Assembly: GCA_023386835.1 (NCBI GenBank)
Contig: JAEWIY010000048.1
Location: 1 to 38,560, forward strand
Reading direction: 5' to 3'
DNA length: 38,560 nucleotides
Source: Verrucomicrobiota bacterium
Lineage (GTDB): Bacteria > Verrucomicrobiota > Verrucomicrobiia > Opitutales > Opitutaceae
Shown here: positions 23,138-33,100 of the stretch, one piece after another
Layout: every line of letters starts with the position of its first letter
Numbering within the stretch: position 1 is the stretch's first letter
Program-made: the position numbers and the translations under genes
Notes under the pieces: generated by a model
What the model was told of the DNA's origin: nothing
Database searches by the model: none
The model's input: only the letters and a program-made list of their open reading frames with translations

Positions 23138-24226
23138 TTGAACAGAATCGGCAAAACGATCGTGACGCAGCAGATGGTGGCGGACGCGGCGGGAGTGCAC
23201 CTGTCGACGGTTTCGCTCGCCTTGCGCAACAACGAACGGCTGTCGCCGGCGACGCGGGAGCGGATCCAGGCGCTCGCGCAGAAAATGGGCTACACGCCCA
23301 ATCCGCTCGTTTCGCTCCTGATGGCTCGGGTGCGGCGACGGAATACAGGTTACAAGGGAACGCTCGGGTTCCTGTACACGGTGGCGGCGGACTCCTCCAA
23401 GTTGCGTGGACGCGTGCACCGCAATTTTCTCGTCGGCGCACGACGGCGCGCCCAGGAACTCGGTTACCGGCTGGACGAGTTTTTTATGGACGGGCCGGAG
23501 AGCAGTCGCCGGCTCTCGACGATCTTTCGCGCCCGCGGCATTTCCGGCGTCGTCATTGCGCACCTGACCGGACCGGCGTGCCCGGGGCGACGGCTCTCGC
23601 TGGATCTCACGGGCCTCGCCGCGGCGTCCGTTGGGATCCCGCTCGCCGAACCACAGCTGCACTACGTTGCCAACGACCAGTACATGCGCGCGATCATCGC
23701 CGCGCGCGAATTGCTGGCGCTCGGCTATCGGCGGATCGGCTTGGTCCTTGAGGGGAGTTTCGACACCGGCATGGCTCACCGTTGCTCGGCCGGATACTGG
23801 GCGGTCCAGGAATACACGGAAGAGGTGGAGCCCATTCCAATCCATCGGCAGCGGTCGGGAGACAAAACCACGCTCGCGCAATGGCTGAAGAAGCATCGGC
23901 CCGATGCGGTGCTTTCAACCAGCTCGAATGTGCTGCCGGCGATCCGCGCCACCGGCCGGCAAGTCCCCGAAGATATCGGCTTCGCGCACCTCGACTGGCT
24001 GCCTGAGCACGGGGAAATCGCTGGTGTTCACGGAAACAGCGAGCGGACGGGCGCCGCCGCCGTCGAACTGGTCGTCTCACAGCTTCATCGCGGCGAATCA
24101 GGGCTCCCCCCGCGCGCCATGAGCCACCTTGTCACCGGTTCGTGGGTACCGGGTCCGACCTTGCGGCAGGTCGGACCGCCGCTGGAACTGGACCGCTCGT
24201 TCTTCACCGACCTGCGGCACGAGTGA
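23138..24226 (+). CDS. LacI-family transcriptional regulator
   Basis: 362 residues from a TTG at 23138. An N-terminal helix-turn-helix (V-A-D-A-A-G-V-H-L-S-T-V-S-L-A-L, then R-I-Q-A-L-A-Q-K-M-G-Y) leads to N-P-L-V-S-L-L-M-A-R-V-R-R. This hinge-region sequence also appears in the other LacI protein here, in place of the usual hinge. A periplasmic-binding-protein-like sensor domain follows (G-Y-R-R-I-G-L-V, R-P-D-A-V-L-S, P-E-D-I-G-F-A). The upstream frame to 22964 lacks family sequence and would add 58 residues before the DNA-binding helices; a GTG at 23162 is another possible start. It probably represses one of the adjacent transport or enzyme operons in the absence of a sugar. Confidence 0.85.
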   Translation: MNRIGKTIVTQQMVADAAGVHLSTVSLALRNNERLSPATRERIQALAQKMGYTPNPLVSLLMARVRRRNTGYKGTLGFLYTVAADSSKLRGRVHRNFLVGARRRAQELGYRLDEFFMDGPESSRRLSTIFRARGISGVVIAHLTGPACPGRRLSLDLTGLAAASVGIPLAEPQLHYVANDQYMRAIIAARELLALGYRRIGLVLEGSFDTGMAHRCSAGYWAVQEYTEEVEPIPIHRQRSGDKTTLAQWLKKHRPDAVLSTSSNVLPAIRATGRQVPEDIGFAHLDWLPEHGEIAGVHGNSERTGAAAVELVVSQLHRGESGLPPRAMSHLVTGSWVPGPTLRQVGPPLELDRSFFTDLRHE

Positions 24227-24264
24227 GACGGGGTCCGCGCCGGCGATGGCTGGTGCCGTCAGGC

Positions 24265-24283
24265 CGGAGCGTTCGCTGCTCCG
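24265..24283. terminator. Hairpin between convergent LacI and MFS genes
   Basis: CGGAGC-GTTCGCT-GCTCCG: a 6-bp GC-rich stem with a 7-base loop, midway between two convergent stops. No T-run. Confidence 0.4.
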
Positions 24284-24300
24284 CCAGACGAATCGCCGGC

Positions 24301-25620
24301 CTAGTCGAGGCCTTCGGACGCGGAGACGGGTTGCCGGAGCACCCCTTTCGGCAGACGCAGCGCAACCCACAGGCCGATCACGCACACCACGGCCGCCACG
24401 GCATAACAGGCCCGATACGTGCCCAGGGAGTTCGCGATCATGCCCGCGACGATCGTGAGCAGACCTGCGGCGGCGGCGCGAAACATCTGGACCGTTGCAA
24501 ACACCGAACCCCGTCGTTCCAGCGCTGTGTCCTGGAAAATCATCGGCGTCACCGGGACGAAGATGAAAAGCCACGCGATCCGATAGAGGGTGAAATTCAG
24601 GGAGAGGCTGAAGAGATCGTGCACCCAGAGCACGAACAGCAACTCGACCAGCAGCATGAACACGAACCCGCCGACGAGGACCGGACGCGGGCCGACCTTG
24701 TCGACCAGCAACCCGATCGGATACGACAGCACAAACACGATGACGGTCGCAACGGTGACGGAGTATCCCAGGACCGACTTCGACAAGCCGAGGGTCTCCG
24801 TCACAAAAAGCGCGTGCAACATCTCGGTGACCGCGAGGATCACCAAGACGCAGGAGGCGATGATTGTCACTCGTGTCACCTGAGGGTCCTTGAGCTCCTT
24901 GAGTGGCTTGAGGGGATTGTAGCGCTCCTGCGGCGGGAGGTCATCGGGCACCTGTTCGCGAATAATGAACTTCGCGATGAGCCACGAAAGTCCGACAAAG
25001 AACATGCAGCCCACGTACGGGTAGAATTCATGCCGGTCCGCCAACGGGATGGCCACGCCCGTCATCACCAGCCCGACAACGTTGAAGGAAATGCCGCGAA
25101 TGCCCGCCGCCCGCCCTAAATCCCCGCGGACAAAGGTGTCACCGTAGAGCGGGTCGGAACAGCCGAAGCAGACGTCGAGGCACGCCTGCATCATCAGGTT
25201 TGCCGTAAAGAGGATGAAGACCGCCGTGGCCGTGCGGTGGAGCTCTTCCGGCACGATAAAGGGTAACGCGCCAACCAGTCCTACGCTCACAAAGGTGGCG
25301 GGCCAGCCCCACAAGAAGAACGGACGCCTCCGGCCACCTGCGCTCCTCGTGCGGTCGCTCTTCCAGGCCGCATAAGGCTGAACGAGGAACCCGAAGATCC
25401 GGTTCAGCGCGACCATGAACGCGATCAGCGCCACGTTGTCCGTAAAATGGCGGGCCGTGATCGGCAGCAGGTTGGCCGTAATCGCATCGACGGCGGTGCC
25501 ACCCGCCACCATCAGCCCCATCATGAACATGTATCCCTTGCCCGGAGGCGGGACACGCTCCACTGGAAAGGCGACGCCGGGTGACGCGTCCGACGGAGAT
25601 ACGGAAGCGGGCTGAGTCAC
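24301..25620 (-). CDS. MFS sugar transporter (SLC45/GPH-like)
   Basis: 439 residues, about 12 hydrophobic segments, inner membrane. The loop after the second or third helix, K-S-D-R-T-R-S-A-G-G-R-R-R-P-F (about 86-100), is the signature of SLC45 sucrose/maltose-type and GPH-like symporters (family D-R-T-R-x-R-x-G-R-R-R-P). Such proteins import glycosides with protons. A long cytoplasmic loop (about 215-250) divides the two halves. It lies 230 bases downstream of the second TonB receptor on the same strand, so the two may form one uptake route across both membranes. Firm as a sugar-type MFS protein; the sugar is unknown. Confidence 0.85.
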   Translation of the reverse strand: MTQPASVSPSDASPGVAFPVERVPPPGKGYMFMMGLMVAGGTAVDAITANLLPITARHFTDNVALIAFMVALNRIFGFLVQPYAAWKSDRTRSAGGRRRPFFLWGWPATFVSVGLVGALPFIVPEELHRTATAVFILFTANLMMQACLDVCFGCSDPLYGDTFVRGDLGRAAGIRGISFNVVGLVMTGVAIPLADRHEFYPYVGCMFFVGLSWLIAKFIIREQVPDDLPPQERYNPLKPLKELKDPQVTRVTIIASCVLVILAVTEMLHALFVTETLGLSKSVLGYSVTVATVIVFVLSYPIGLLVDKVGPRPVLVGGFVFMLLVELLFVLWVHDLFSLSLNFTLYRIAWLFIFVPVTPMIFQDTALERRGSVFATVQMFRAAAAGLLTIVAGMIANSLGTYRACYAVAAVVCVIGLWVALRLPKGVLRQPVSASEGLD

Positions 25621-25850
25621 CGAGTTACGTGGCTTGGAGTGAGGCGTCGGGAGGCACGGGCGATCCGGATAGCGGCCCCTTGTGCTGAGCCAAGCCGATT
25701 AGTTGCCATCGTCGACGAATCGACCCGTCGCGCCTGCCCCGAGGCAGCGAGTCTAGCGAGCAGGAGCGATTTTCCGCCCCTGCTCGAGCGAATGCCTCGG
25801 ACCAGGTTCTCACCCGTGGGACATGAGAAGCGGGCAACGCCCAGTGTGCC
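25621..25850. other. Gap between second receptor and MFS gene
   Basis: 230 bases, no gene. It contains the strong hairpin at 25757-25786. Otherwise nothing recognisable. Confidence 0.4.
25757..25786 (-). terminator. Strong hairpin downstream of the second TonB receptor
   Basis: CGAGCAGG-A-GCG-ATTTTC-CGC-C-CCTGCTCG gives 11 base pairs with one mismatch and a 6-base loop, about 65 bases after the receptor stop. No U-tract follows. It may attenuate read-through into the MFS gene. Confidence 0.45.
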
Positions 25851-28800
25851 TCAGAAGCTGAACGTATTGGTCAGGACAAAGCTCCGAGGCTCCGGTACGC
25901 TGTAAACGCTGGTGAACCCTTGGGCGATGTTGGCGCGCTGATCCACCGGATCCTGGTCATCGAAGAGATTTCGGATGTTGAGCTGAACGCGCCAGTTCAC
26001 CTTGCGGGTGATGTTCCGGCTGTATCCGAGAAACAACTCCGTTTCCATGAGCGTGGATCCCTTGATCGGAGCATCGCGCGCCGGCACGAGGATTTGGGCC
26101 GGCGAACCGGGAAGCGGGAACTCGTTGTCGACGAGCGAAGCCCGGTAACCGATGACCTGCGGGGAACGGTAGCGGTGGCCCGCGCCGATGAAGCCGCCGT
26201 TCAGCGGACCCTCCGTGAAGGTGTAGCGGCCGACCAGGTTAATCCGCCAATCACGGTTGCTTTCCACCCGCTGCCCATCCGCCTGCTTCATCTGATTGAG
26301 CGTTTGGATGATGCTCAGGTAGCGCGTGCCAATCGTGGTGCTTTCGCCCGCCGGACCCGTCAGATCGGCGTGCTGGGCCCACAGCGAAGCGCGTTGCTCG
26401 ATGAAGCGCACCCACGGCTGACCGATGTTTGACACGGTCGCCTCCGACTTCGCGCCGCTCAGGGAGAAGCGCCAGTTGCGGTTGGGGTTCGCGACGAGTT
26501 CAAATTCATAACCCTCCGAGACCAGGTCGCTGAAGACGCCGCTGTAAGTGTTGGTGCCTTGCGTGGCGTCATAGAAGGGAGCCACCGGTGCGTTGATGGT
26601 GCCATCCGCGGTCCGGTCGATCAACGTCCGCTCGATGTTCTGCACCACCGGCACGATGGCATTGCGGTAGCCGGTGTCGCTCGCCGGGCCGGAGCTATTC
26701 TCATACTTGTTCAGGCGGAGCGAGAGCCGGTCGGAGAAGAATCGCAGCATCAGCCCGTAGTCCTTTCCGTCACCGGTTGCGCCCGGCACGATTGAACCGT
26801 CGTCCGGATTGATGATGATCGTCGGGGGATTCCAGGTACTCGACTGGTTGTAGAACGCCGAGAGCCAGCGATTCACGTGGAAGACCGCACCCTGGGTGGA
26901 GGTCGAACCTTCGGTGTAGGTCGTCCAATTGCGTGGAGGATCATCGTACCAGGTGATCGACTCGAAGGCCGACTGCCCTGCGCTCGTCTGGCGCGTCATC
27001 GCACGGCTGGCCTGGCGGACCTTGTCCTTGCGCCAGCCAAAGCTGGTCACGAGGCGATTGTCCCAGAAGAAGCTTTGCAACGCCAGGACCTGCCCCTCGA
27101 GGCGGCTGTTGTTCATGGTGCCCGCCGCGGTCGCGCCGTACGGGCTCTTGTATCCACCGTAGTAGGTCGAGCCATCCGGCATCGTGTACGTGGTGGTCCG
27201 CACGGGGTCGAACGGCAGGTTGAGGGAATAGTTGCGGCCGGTCGAAGGATCCATCGGATCGGACAGGTAGTACCGGATGTAGAACGTATTGTAGGTCGGG
27301 CCGCCGTAGTTGTTGAGCGCGGTCTCCGGCGACACGCCCGCCGGGATCACGCGCGGAACATGCTCCTGTTGCACCCCCATGGTTTCCGAGCGCTGGAACA
27401 TGGCCGCCGTGCGATGGCGTCCGAGCCAGCGCACCCACCCTTCCTTTTCCGTCAGATCGAGTTCGTGCGAGAGCATCGCCCGGGCTTCCTCGATCTCGCT
27501 GCGAAATACAAAGACGCGCGGCTCCGAGCCATCAACGTAGTACTTGCCGTAGTTCGGGTTGGGCGTCACCCGGTCCGGCAGATACATGTTCGCGTCGGCC
27601 CGGATGGCGGAGTGGACACCGCGAATGAAGTCGGCCACGGGGTTGAGCACGCTCTCCCGGTTGTAGTCGACTTGGAAATACAAGTTGGCCGGCAGGCGCT
27701 GTTCGATCGAGCCGCCCCAAATCTCCCCGTACATCAGGTTGCGCGTCCCGTTGCCGTTGACGCTCACGTCAAAGGGCGAGATCGACTCGTCGTGGGGCAG
27801 GCTGTAAACGTAGCTGTCGACGCCGCTTTGATTCGGCGTGCTGCCCGGCCCGATCGTGTTGACCGTGTAACGGGTGGAGGCGGTGTTGATGTTGGCGTTG
27901 GCTCCCGCACCCCAGATCGTGTACGGCGAGTTCGACGCGGCTTCCCCGAGGATCCAGACGGTGCGGGTGTTGGCGGTGTTGCGCACCCAGTAGCTGTTGT
28001 TGGACGCGTCGACAACGGTGGGATTGGTCAGCCCGTTGTTGAAGGCGGGCCGTCCCGCCTCGATCCACGGGGTCACCTGGTCGCCGAACCGCACGTTGCG
28101 CATCGGCGTCTGGTCGATCATCGCGTCCTCGTAGTAAAACCGGAGCGTGGTGCCCGAAAGCGGCTTGAAGGTCAGCGTGGCGAAATAGCGGTCGTCATCC
28201 CGGCCGGCCGGTTTGCGCCAGTACTTTTGCTCCGACTTCATCGCCGCCAGCCGGACCGCCAGCACATCCTTGATCAGCGGCTGGTTGAAATCCACCGAAC
28301 CGCGCAAGGACCCGTAGTTGTCCGTGCGGATGCTGACCTGGCCGCGCTGGCGACGCAGGTTGGCCCGCAGGAAGGCTGTATCGACGATGCCACCGGGATT
28401 GCCGTTGCCGAAGAGGATCGCATTCGGGCCACTCGTGAAGGTGATGCGCTCCGTGTTGTAACTGTCCTGCAGAACGTTGCTCTGGAAGAAATCGTGGGTG
28501 ATCCCGGCGGCGGACAGGCCGCGGATGCGGTTGGCATCGCGTGTATTCAACACGGCATTATTGAAATCACCGCCGCCCGAAACGGCCGACGCGAACTCGG
28601 TCGTGTTCTCCACGTTGGCCGAGTAGCGAAAGGCGTCCTCCATCGTCACCGAGGCGATGTCCTGGAGGAACTCCGCCGTCATGACGGAAACCTGTGACGG
28701 CACGTCGCGAAGGTCCGACCGGAACCGCGTTCCGGAAAGCGTATCACGGGCGGCGTATCCATGATCCAACTCGGTCGAGACCTCGAAAGGGCTCAGCACG

Positions 28801-28916
28801 ACGGTCTCCTCCGCGGAGTCGGGTCGACTCGCTGGCGTCGGAGATTGCGCCACCGAAAGAGGCACAAGGGGGGAGCTGATGGCCGCGGCCACAAGGCCGA
28901 ACCGTAATTGAGTCAT
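25851..28916 (-). CDS. TonB-dependent outer-membrane receptor, large Opitutaceae type
   Basis: 1021 residues. A signal peptide (1-24) precedes V-V-L-S-P-F-E-V (39-46) and the plug domain (about 60-190; S-V-M-T-A-E-F-L-Q-D-I, I-R-G-L-S-A-A-G-I, I-T-F-T-S-G-P-N-A-I-L-F-G-N-G-N-P-G-G). A large barrel ends in V-L-T-N-T-F-S-F with the terminal phenylalanine. It is longer than the first receptor and of a distinct branch, with extended extracellular loops rich in N, T and Y. Glycan import is inferred from the neighbouring MFS, GH2 and sulfatase genes. The LacI gene is divergent from it, and the palindrome at 29015-29026 lies about 100 bases upstream, so repression of both genes from one site is plausible. 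No SusD partner. Confidence 0.9.
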   Translation of the reverse strand: MTQLRFGLVAAAISSPLVPLSVAQSPTPASRPDSAEETVVLSPFEVSTELDHGYAARDTLSGTRFRSDLRDVPSQVSVMTAEFLQDIASVTMEDAFRYSANVENTTEFASAVSGGGDFNNAVLNTRDANRIRGLSAAGITHDFFQSNVLQDSYNTERITFTSGPNAILFGNGNPGGIVDTAFLRANLRRQRGQVSIRTDNYGSLRGSVDFNQPLIKDVLAVRLAAMKSEQKYWRKPAGRDDDRYFATLTFKPLSGTTLRFYYEDAMIDQTPMRNVRFGDQVTPWIEAGRPAFNNGLTNPTVVDASNNSYWVRNTANTRTVWILGEAASNSPYTIWGAGANANINTASTRYTVNTIGPGSTPNQSGVDSYVYSLPHDESISPFDVSVNGNGTRNLMYGEIWGGSIEQRLPANLYFQVDYNRESVLNPVADFIRGVHSAIRADANMYLPDRVTPNPNYGKYYVDGSEPRVFVFRSEIEEARAMLSHELDLTEKEGWVRWLGRHRTAAMFQRSETMGVQQEHVPRVIPAGVSPETALNNYGGPTYNTFYIRYYLSDPMDPSTGRNYSLNLPFDPVRTTTYTMPDGSTYYGGYKSPYGATAAGTMNNSRLEGQVLALQSFFWDNRLVTSFGWRKDKVRQASRAMTRQTSAGQSAFESITWYDDPPRNWTTYTEGSTSTQGAVFHVNRWLSAFYNQSSTWNPPTIIINPDDGSIVPGATGDGKDYGLMLRFFSDRLSLRLNKYENSSGPASDTGYRNAIVPVVQNIERTLIDRTADGTINAPVAPFYDATQGTNTYSGVFSDLVSEGYEFELVANPNRNWRFSLSGAKSEATVSNIGQPWVRFIEQRASLWAQHADLTGPAGESTTIGTRYLSIIQTLNQMKQADGQRVESNRDWRINLVGRYTFTEGPLNGGFIGAGHRYRSPQVIGYRASLVDNEFPLPGSPAQILVPARDAPIKGSTLMETELFLGYSRNITRKVNWRVQLNIRNLFDDQDPVDQRANIAQGFTSVYSVPEPRSFVLTNTFSF

Positions 28917-29014
28917 AACCGGCAGGGGTTGAGGGTGGATAAAGAAAGGGGGCGAAGCGCCACTGTCGTCGCCGAGGCTGGAACTTCTGGCTCGCGCCGC
29001 GATGCCCCTCGATC

Positions 29015-29026
29015 TTTACCAGTAAA
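29015..29026. promoter_or_regulatory. Candidate LacI-family operator (autoregulation)
   Basis: TTTAC-CA-GTAAA is a perfect palindrome with a two-base centre, ending one base before the ATG at 29028. Its AT-rich symmetry in GC-rich DNA and its place between a LacI gene and the divergent receptor make it a likely operator. Confidence 0.5.
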
Positions 29027-29027
29027 A

Positions 29028-30062
29028 ATGCCGCGTCCTCCCCCGATCACCCTGCAGGACATCGCGACCCGCGCCGGCGTCAGCAAGATGACCGTGTCCC
29101 TCGCGTTGCGCGGCCATCCCCATGCGGCGGCCAAGACGCAGGAGAGGATTCGCGCCCTGGCCGCAGAGATGGGCTACCGCCCCAATCCCCTTGTCGTCGC
29201 GAACATGGCGCAACTGCGCGCCGGACGACGCTCCAGCTACGCGGGCACGATCGCCTTTCTCGGCCCGGGCAAATCACCGGAGCCGGTCGCGCTCGGAGCA
29301 CACAACGGCAATATTTTCACCGGGGCCCGGCGCCGGGCGGAGTCACTCGGCTATCAGCTCAAGTGGTTCTCCCTGGCCCAGGGCATCACGGGCTCGCGGC
29401 TCTCCTCGATTCTGAAAGCACGGGGAATTTTTGGAGTGGTCCTGTCCACCGATTTGCTTCTGCCGGACGGACAGCAGCTCGATTGGAGCCAGTTCGCCCT
29501 TGCAGCCACCGGGCGCACGGAGATCGGCCACGAGATTCACCGCACCACCGGTGACTACTATCGCGCCATCCGCGAAGCCTGCCAACGCTGCCGCGACCGT
29601 GGATATCGTCGCATCGGCCTGGCGATTTCGCGTGAGCACGACACCGCCCATCAAGGGCTGCATCGTTCGGCCATGCTGGGTTGCCAGCATGACTGGCCGG
29701 AGGAAGATCGGGTGCCAGTGTGGATCGGAGATCCGTGGTCAGTCACCACGTTCACCGCCTGGTGGCGTCGGCATCGACCTGACGTGGTGATCGCCAGCAG
29801 CGACGAGCCACTCTTCTGGCTGCGAGCCAGCGGGCGGCGGGTACCGGAAGACGTCGGTTTTCTTCGCCCTCACGTCGCGAACCGCGAGCTGGGCGCCTGT
29901 GGTTTCCTGTTTGATGAGGCGGAAATCGGCGGGGCCGCGGTTGACTTGGTCGTGGAGCAGCTGAACCACAACGAACGCGGCATCCCGAAAGTAGTGAAAC
30001 GCGTGCTCCTCCCCGGTCGCTGGTACGAGGGCCAATCCCTGCGTCCGGCGCGCTCCACCTGA
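29028..30062 (+). CDS. LacI-family transcriptional regulator
   Basis: 344 residues from the ATG at 29028. The N-terminal helix-turn-helix is I-T-L-Q-D-I-A-T-R-A-G-V-S-K-M-T-V-S-L-A-L, then A-E-M-G-Y-R-P-N-P-L-V-V-A-N-M-A-Q-L-R. The N-P-L-V segment matches the other LacI protein here, so the two are paralogues of one subfamily. The sensor domain has G-Y-R-R-I-G-L-A-I, R-P-D-V-V-I-A-S and P-E-D-V-G-F. The open frame extends back to 28908, but the operator-like palindrome just before 29028 supports the shorter start. Divergent from the second receptor and convergent with GH2; it probably controls the receptor-MFS pair and perhaps GH2. Confidence 0.87.
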   Translation: MPRPPPITLQDIATRAGVSKMTVSLALRGHPHAAAKTQERIRALAAEMGYRPNPLVVANMAQLRAGRRSSYAGTIAFLGPGKSPEPVALGAHNGNIFTGARRRAESLGYQLKWFSLAQGITGSRLSSILKARGIFGVVLSTDLLLPDGQQLDWSQFALAATGRTEIGHEIHRTTGDYYRAIREACQRCRDRGYRRIGLAISREHDTAHQGLHRSAMLGCQHDWPEEDRVPVWIGDPWSVTTFTAWWRRHRPDVVIASSDEPLFWLRASGRRVPEDVGFLRPHVANRELGACGFLFDEAEIGGAAVDLVVEQLNHNERGIPKVVKRVLLPGRWYEGQSLRPARST

Positions 30063-30105
30063 GCGGCGAAACGCGTCTCACCGACTCCCCGCACGCCGCG
30101 CTGCG

Positions 30106-33100
30106 TCAGCGGTCGGCGCGGCGCAGCACCAGCTGCCGGTCCGGGGAATCGGGACCGGGCTGCTGGAGCGTCGCGCCCTGCGGACGAACCTGGCGCACCA
30201 CGGCCTGCCATTGCACTGCCGTCGGATCGCTTCCGAGCTCAGTCCACGGGATCGCCACCTCAAAGGTTTGTCCCGGGGTGTCCGGGGCCGGTTGGAACGC
30301 GACGATCTGGGGATTAAAGCGCGTCAACGAAAGCAGGCGCGTGTCGACCACGTCGCGTGCGGCGAGACTTCCCGTCGCCAGCGGAGCCGGCGTCACCGCT
30401 CCATTGATTGACAGCTGGCGTTCACCCGGATCGATGCGAATGCGGTCATGGTTGATGCTCAGCTCAAGCCACCCCGGATCCTGCGCCGGGAAGACGATGC
30501 CACCCACGTAGAGGTGCTTGTCATCATAAAGCAGATACACCACGGCGGACTGCTCGATGTCACGACTCACCTGACCGGCGATGGCATCGTGCGCCGCGAG
30601 GACGATCGGGTCGGCGTGCTGAAACAGGGAGACATTACGATCCTCCATCGCGTTGGTCCAATCATCGAGCCGGCCGTCCAGGAGCAGCGGCGGCGTGCGC
30701 TTGACCTGGACGGTCCCGCCCCGAGGCGCCTGCCACGGCAGCGGCACGCCGGCATTGGCCAGGACGGTCGATAGGAACTGCCGATGGCTCTCCTTCCCCA
30801 CCGTCCAGGGCTCGATCGTCGTCACAACGAGCCGACCGGAACCGATCGCTTCCACGACTGCGAGATCGCCCTCACGGGTGAACGTCTCCAGGTTGCGGAA
30901 ACCTTGAAGCACCAGCGGACGTGCTCGCTTGACCGACGGGTGGGTCAAGCCGCGCAAGACCGTTTCGGCGTGTGCCGGTTTCTCGACCAGCACACCTCGT
31001 GCGGGTGAATCCAGCACAGGCATGAAACTGGCGGTGGCGATACCCCAGAACAACGGCAGGTCAGCGGCCCCGCCCCGGGTTCCCGCGTAGTGCCGATCCG
31101 GATCGCTGCTGACGCGGTACCCGGGCAGGCGGCCCGCGGTCTCGTGGGAAAGCACCATCACCGTCCGGCCTGTCTCAGCGAGCCCACGCAACAGGTCGAT
31201 ATCGGCCCCGTCGCCAGCCAGCACCAGGTCTGGAGCATCGGGGACCTGCTTCACCGCCACCAGCAGGTCGCGCTCGAGGCCGGTCAACGTCGAGACCAGC
31301 TGGTCCGAGAGCTGGCCTGCGAGCCCGACCTGTTTCTGCGGTGCCGTCGCCCAAGCTGCGCCATCGAGATAGTCGAGCAAGTTGGAGAGCAGCCGGCGCG
31401 CGGCCGGGTGCGAAGGATTTTCGGTGAGTTGAAGCTGACAGAAGATCGCCGTGCCGGCACCGATTCGGGCCTCGACGATCGAGGCATTCTCCCGCCGGGA
31501 CGCTCCGGCCAGCACGCGATACGGCGCCCCGGCCTGCAGTTCCAAGACTCCGGGGCGGACAAAAACGTCGTCGGCGACGCGCCCGTCGTCGGGATTCCAC
31601 CAATACAGATCGTTCGCCTGCAGCCCCGAGAACACGGGATGTCCGGGGGCCTGCAGCGGCACGCTCTGCATGAACATCAGGTTGCGCGTATGGTCGGGCC
31701 ATCCCAGCATCGCGAACTCCGGCGCCGAGGGTTTGCTGGACGGCCAGAACGGCAGGTTGAACGGCAACCAAACGGGCGCCACGTCCTGCCGTAGCACCAG
31801 CAGTCGTCCTCCACGCGCGAGGTACTCCTGAACACTTCGTCCATTATTTCCCAGTGCCCGCCGGTCCACGCCCGGTGGCACCACTACGAGTGTGCCCGAC
31901 GCATCGTCGGGCAAACGGACCATCGGTTCAAACTCGAGTCCCAAGGTCCGCAACGCCGACGCCACCGCCCCGTCCGGCGTGGGCACCACCAGCACCCGGC
32001 GCTGATGGGTCGCGGCGGGCGTCGACGGTTCCGGCTCGATCACACTGACGTCGACTCGGTCATCGAACAAGACGGCGCCGGTTGCGTCAGTTAGCTTCAC
32101 CTCCAGCGGGCCGGCCGCATCGACCGCGGGCCAGCGCACGGCCTTGCGGACCTGCTCGCCCGGCGCCGCCGTGACAGGCCATCGTTCGGAGCGGGAGCCG
32201 AAACGCACTTCAATCGTGAAGGAGGCCGTCTCCAGACGATCATTGCAAAGGACAACTTCGCGCTCGAGGTCGCCTCCACGCTCGACGGACGCACCCCGCG
32301 GCCAGACGAAGGCGATCGCTGGTGCGAGCGCTTCTCCACCCAGGTTGCGCAAACCCGGATAGGGCCAGCAGAAAATGGCGTCACGCGACGGCTCAAACTC
32401 GTACCAGATGTCGTCGTGTAACCGGCCCAGCGATACACGCTCGAGCCAGAAGGGCATCACACCGGAGGCTCCGAAGTTCCGCATCTCAATCGTCTTTTCC
32501 CGGTAAAGGCGCGACTCTTCCTGAAACCAATCCAGGCGGTCGGCGTATTCATGTCCATTGGACAGCCGGGTCTCGCCGCCCCGCCCCCCAACCCAGAATT
32601 CGCCGATCACCAGCGGAGGATCGTCACGCTCCCGCCAGTCCCGAAGCACGGCGTTGTACTGTTCCTGCATGTGCACGTGCACCACCTCCTGGCCGGGCGC
32701 ATACCAGGCGGCGCCGGAGTGCTGCACCACCCGCCCGGCGTCCCAGCGTTTGATGAAGTCGTCGAGCGCGAGCACCCATCGCTTCCGTTCTTCGCCGCGC
32801 TGATCGCGGATCATCTCATTCTCCACATCCCAGATGACGACGGACGGACTGTTGGCATCGCGCCAGAACCAGGCGGAGAACTGCCGCTCGGTGTTCGCCA
32901 TGAACTCGGCCGCGGCATTCGTATAATACGGTGCCATGGCCGACCAGATGGCGCTCTGGTTGATGACCATCACCCCCGCCTCGTCAGCGGCCAGGATCGC
33001 TTCGCGCGGAAAGAGGGTGGCGTGATACCGCAGGGTGCGGAAGTTGAATTCCCTCTTGAGGAAATCGAGAACAGCGCGGCCATAGATCCGTCCGACTTCG

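Noticed and set aside
26877..28697. 606-residue open frame opposite the second TonB receptor
   Set aside because: Antisense shadow caused by high GC; arginine/valine-rich with no recognisable motif.
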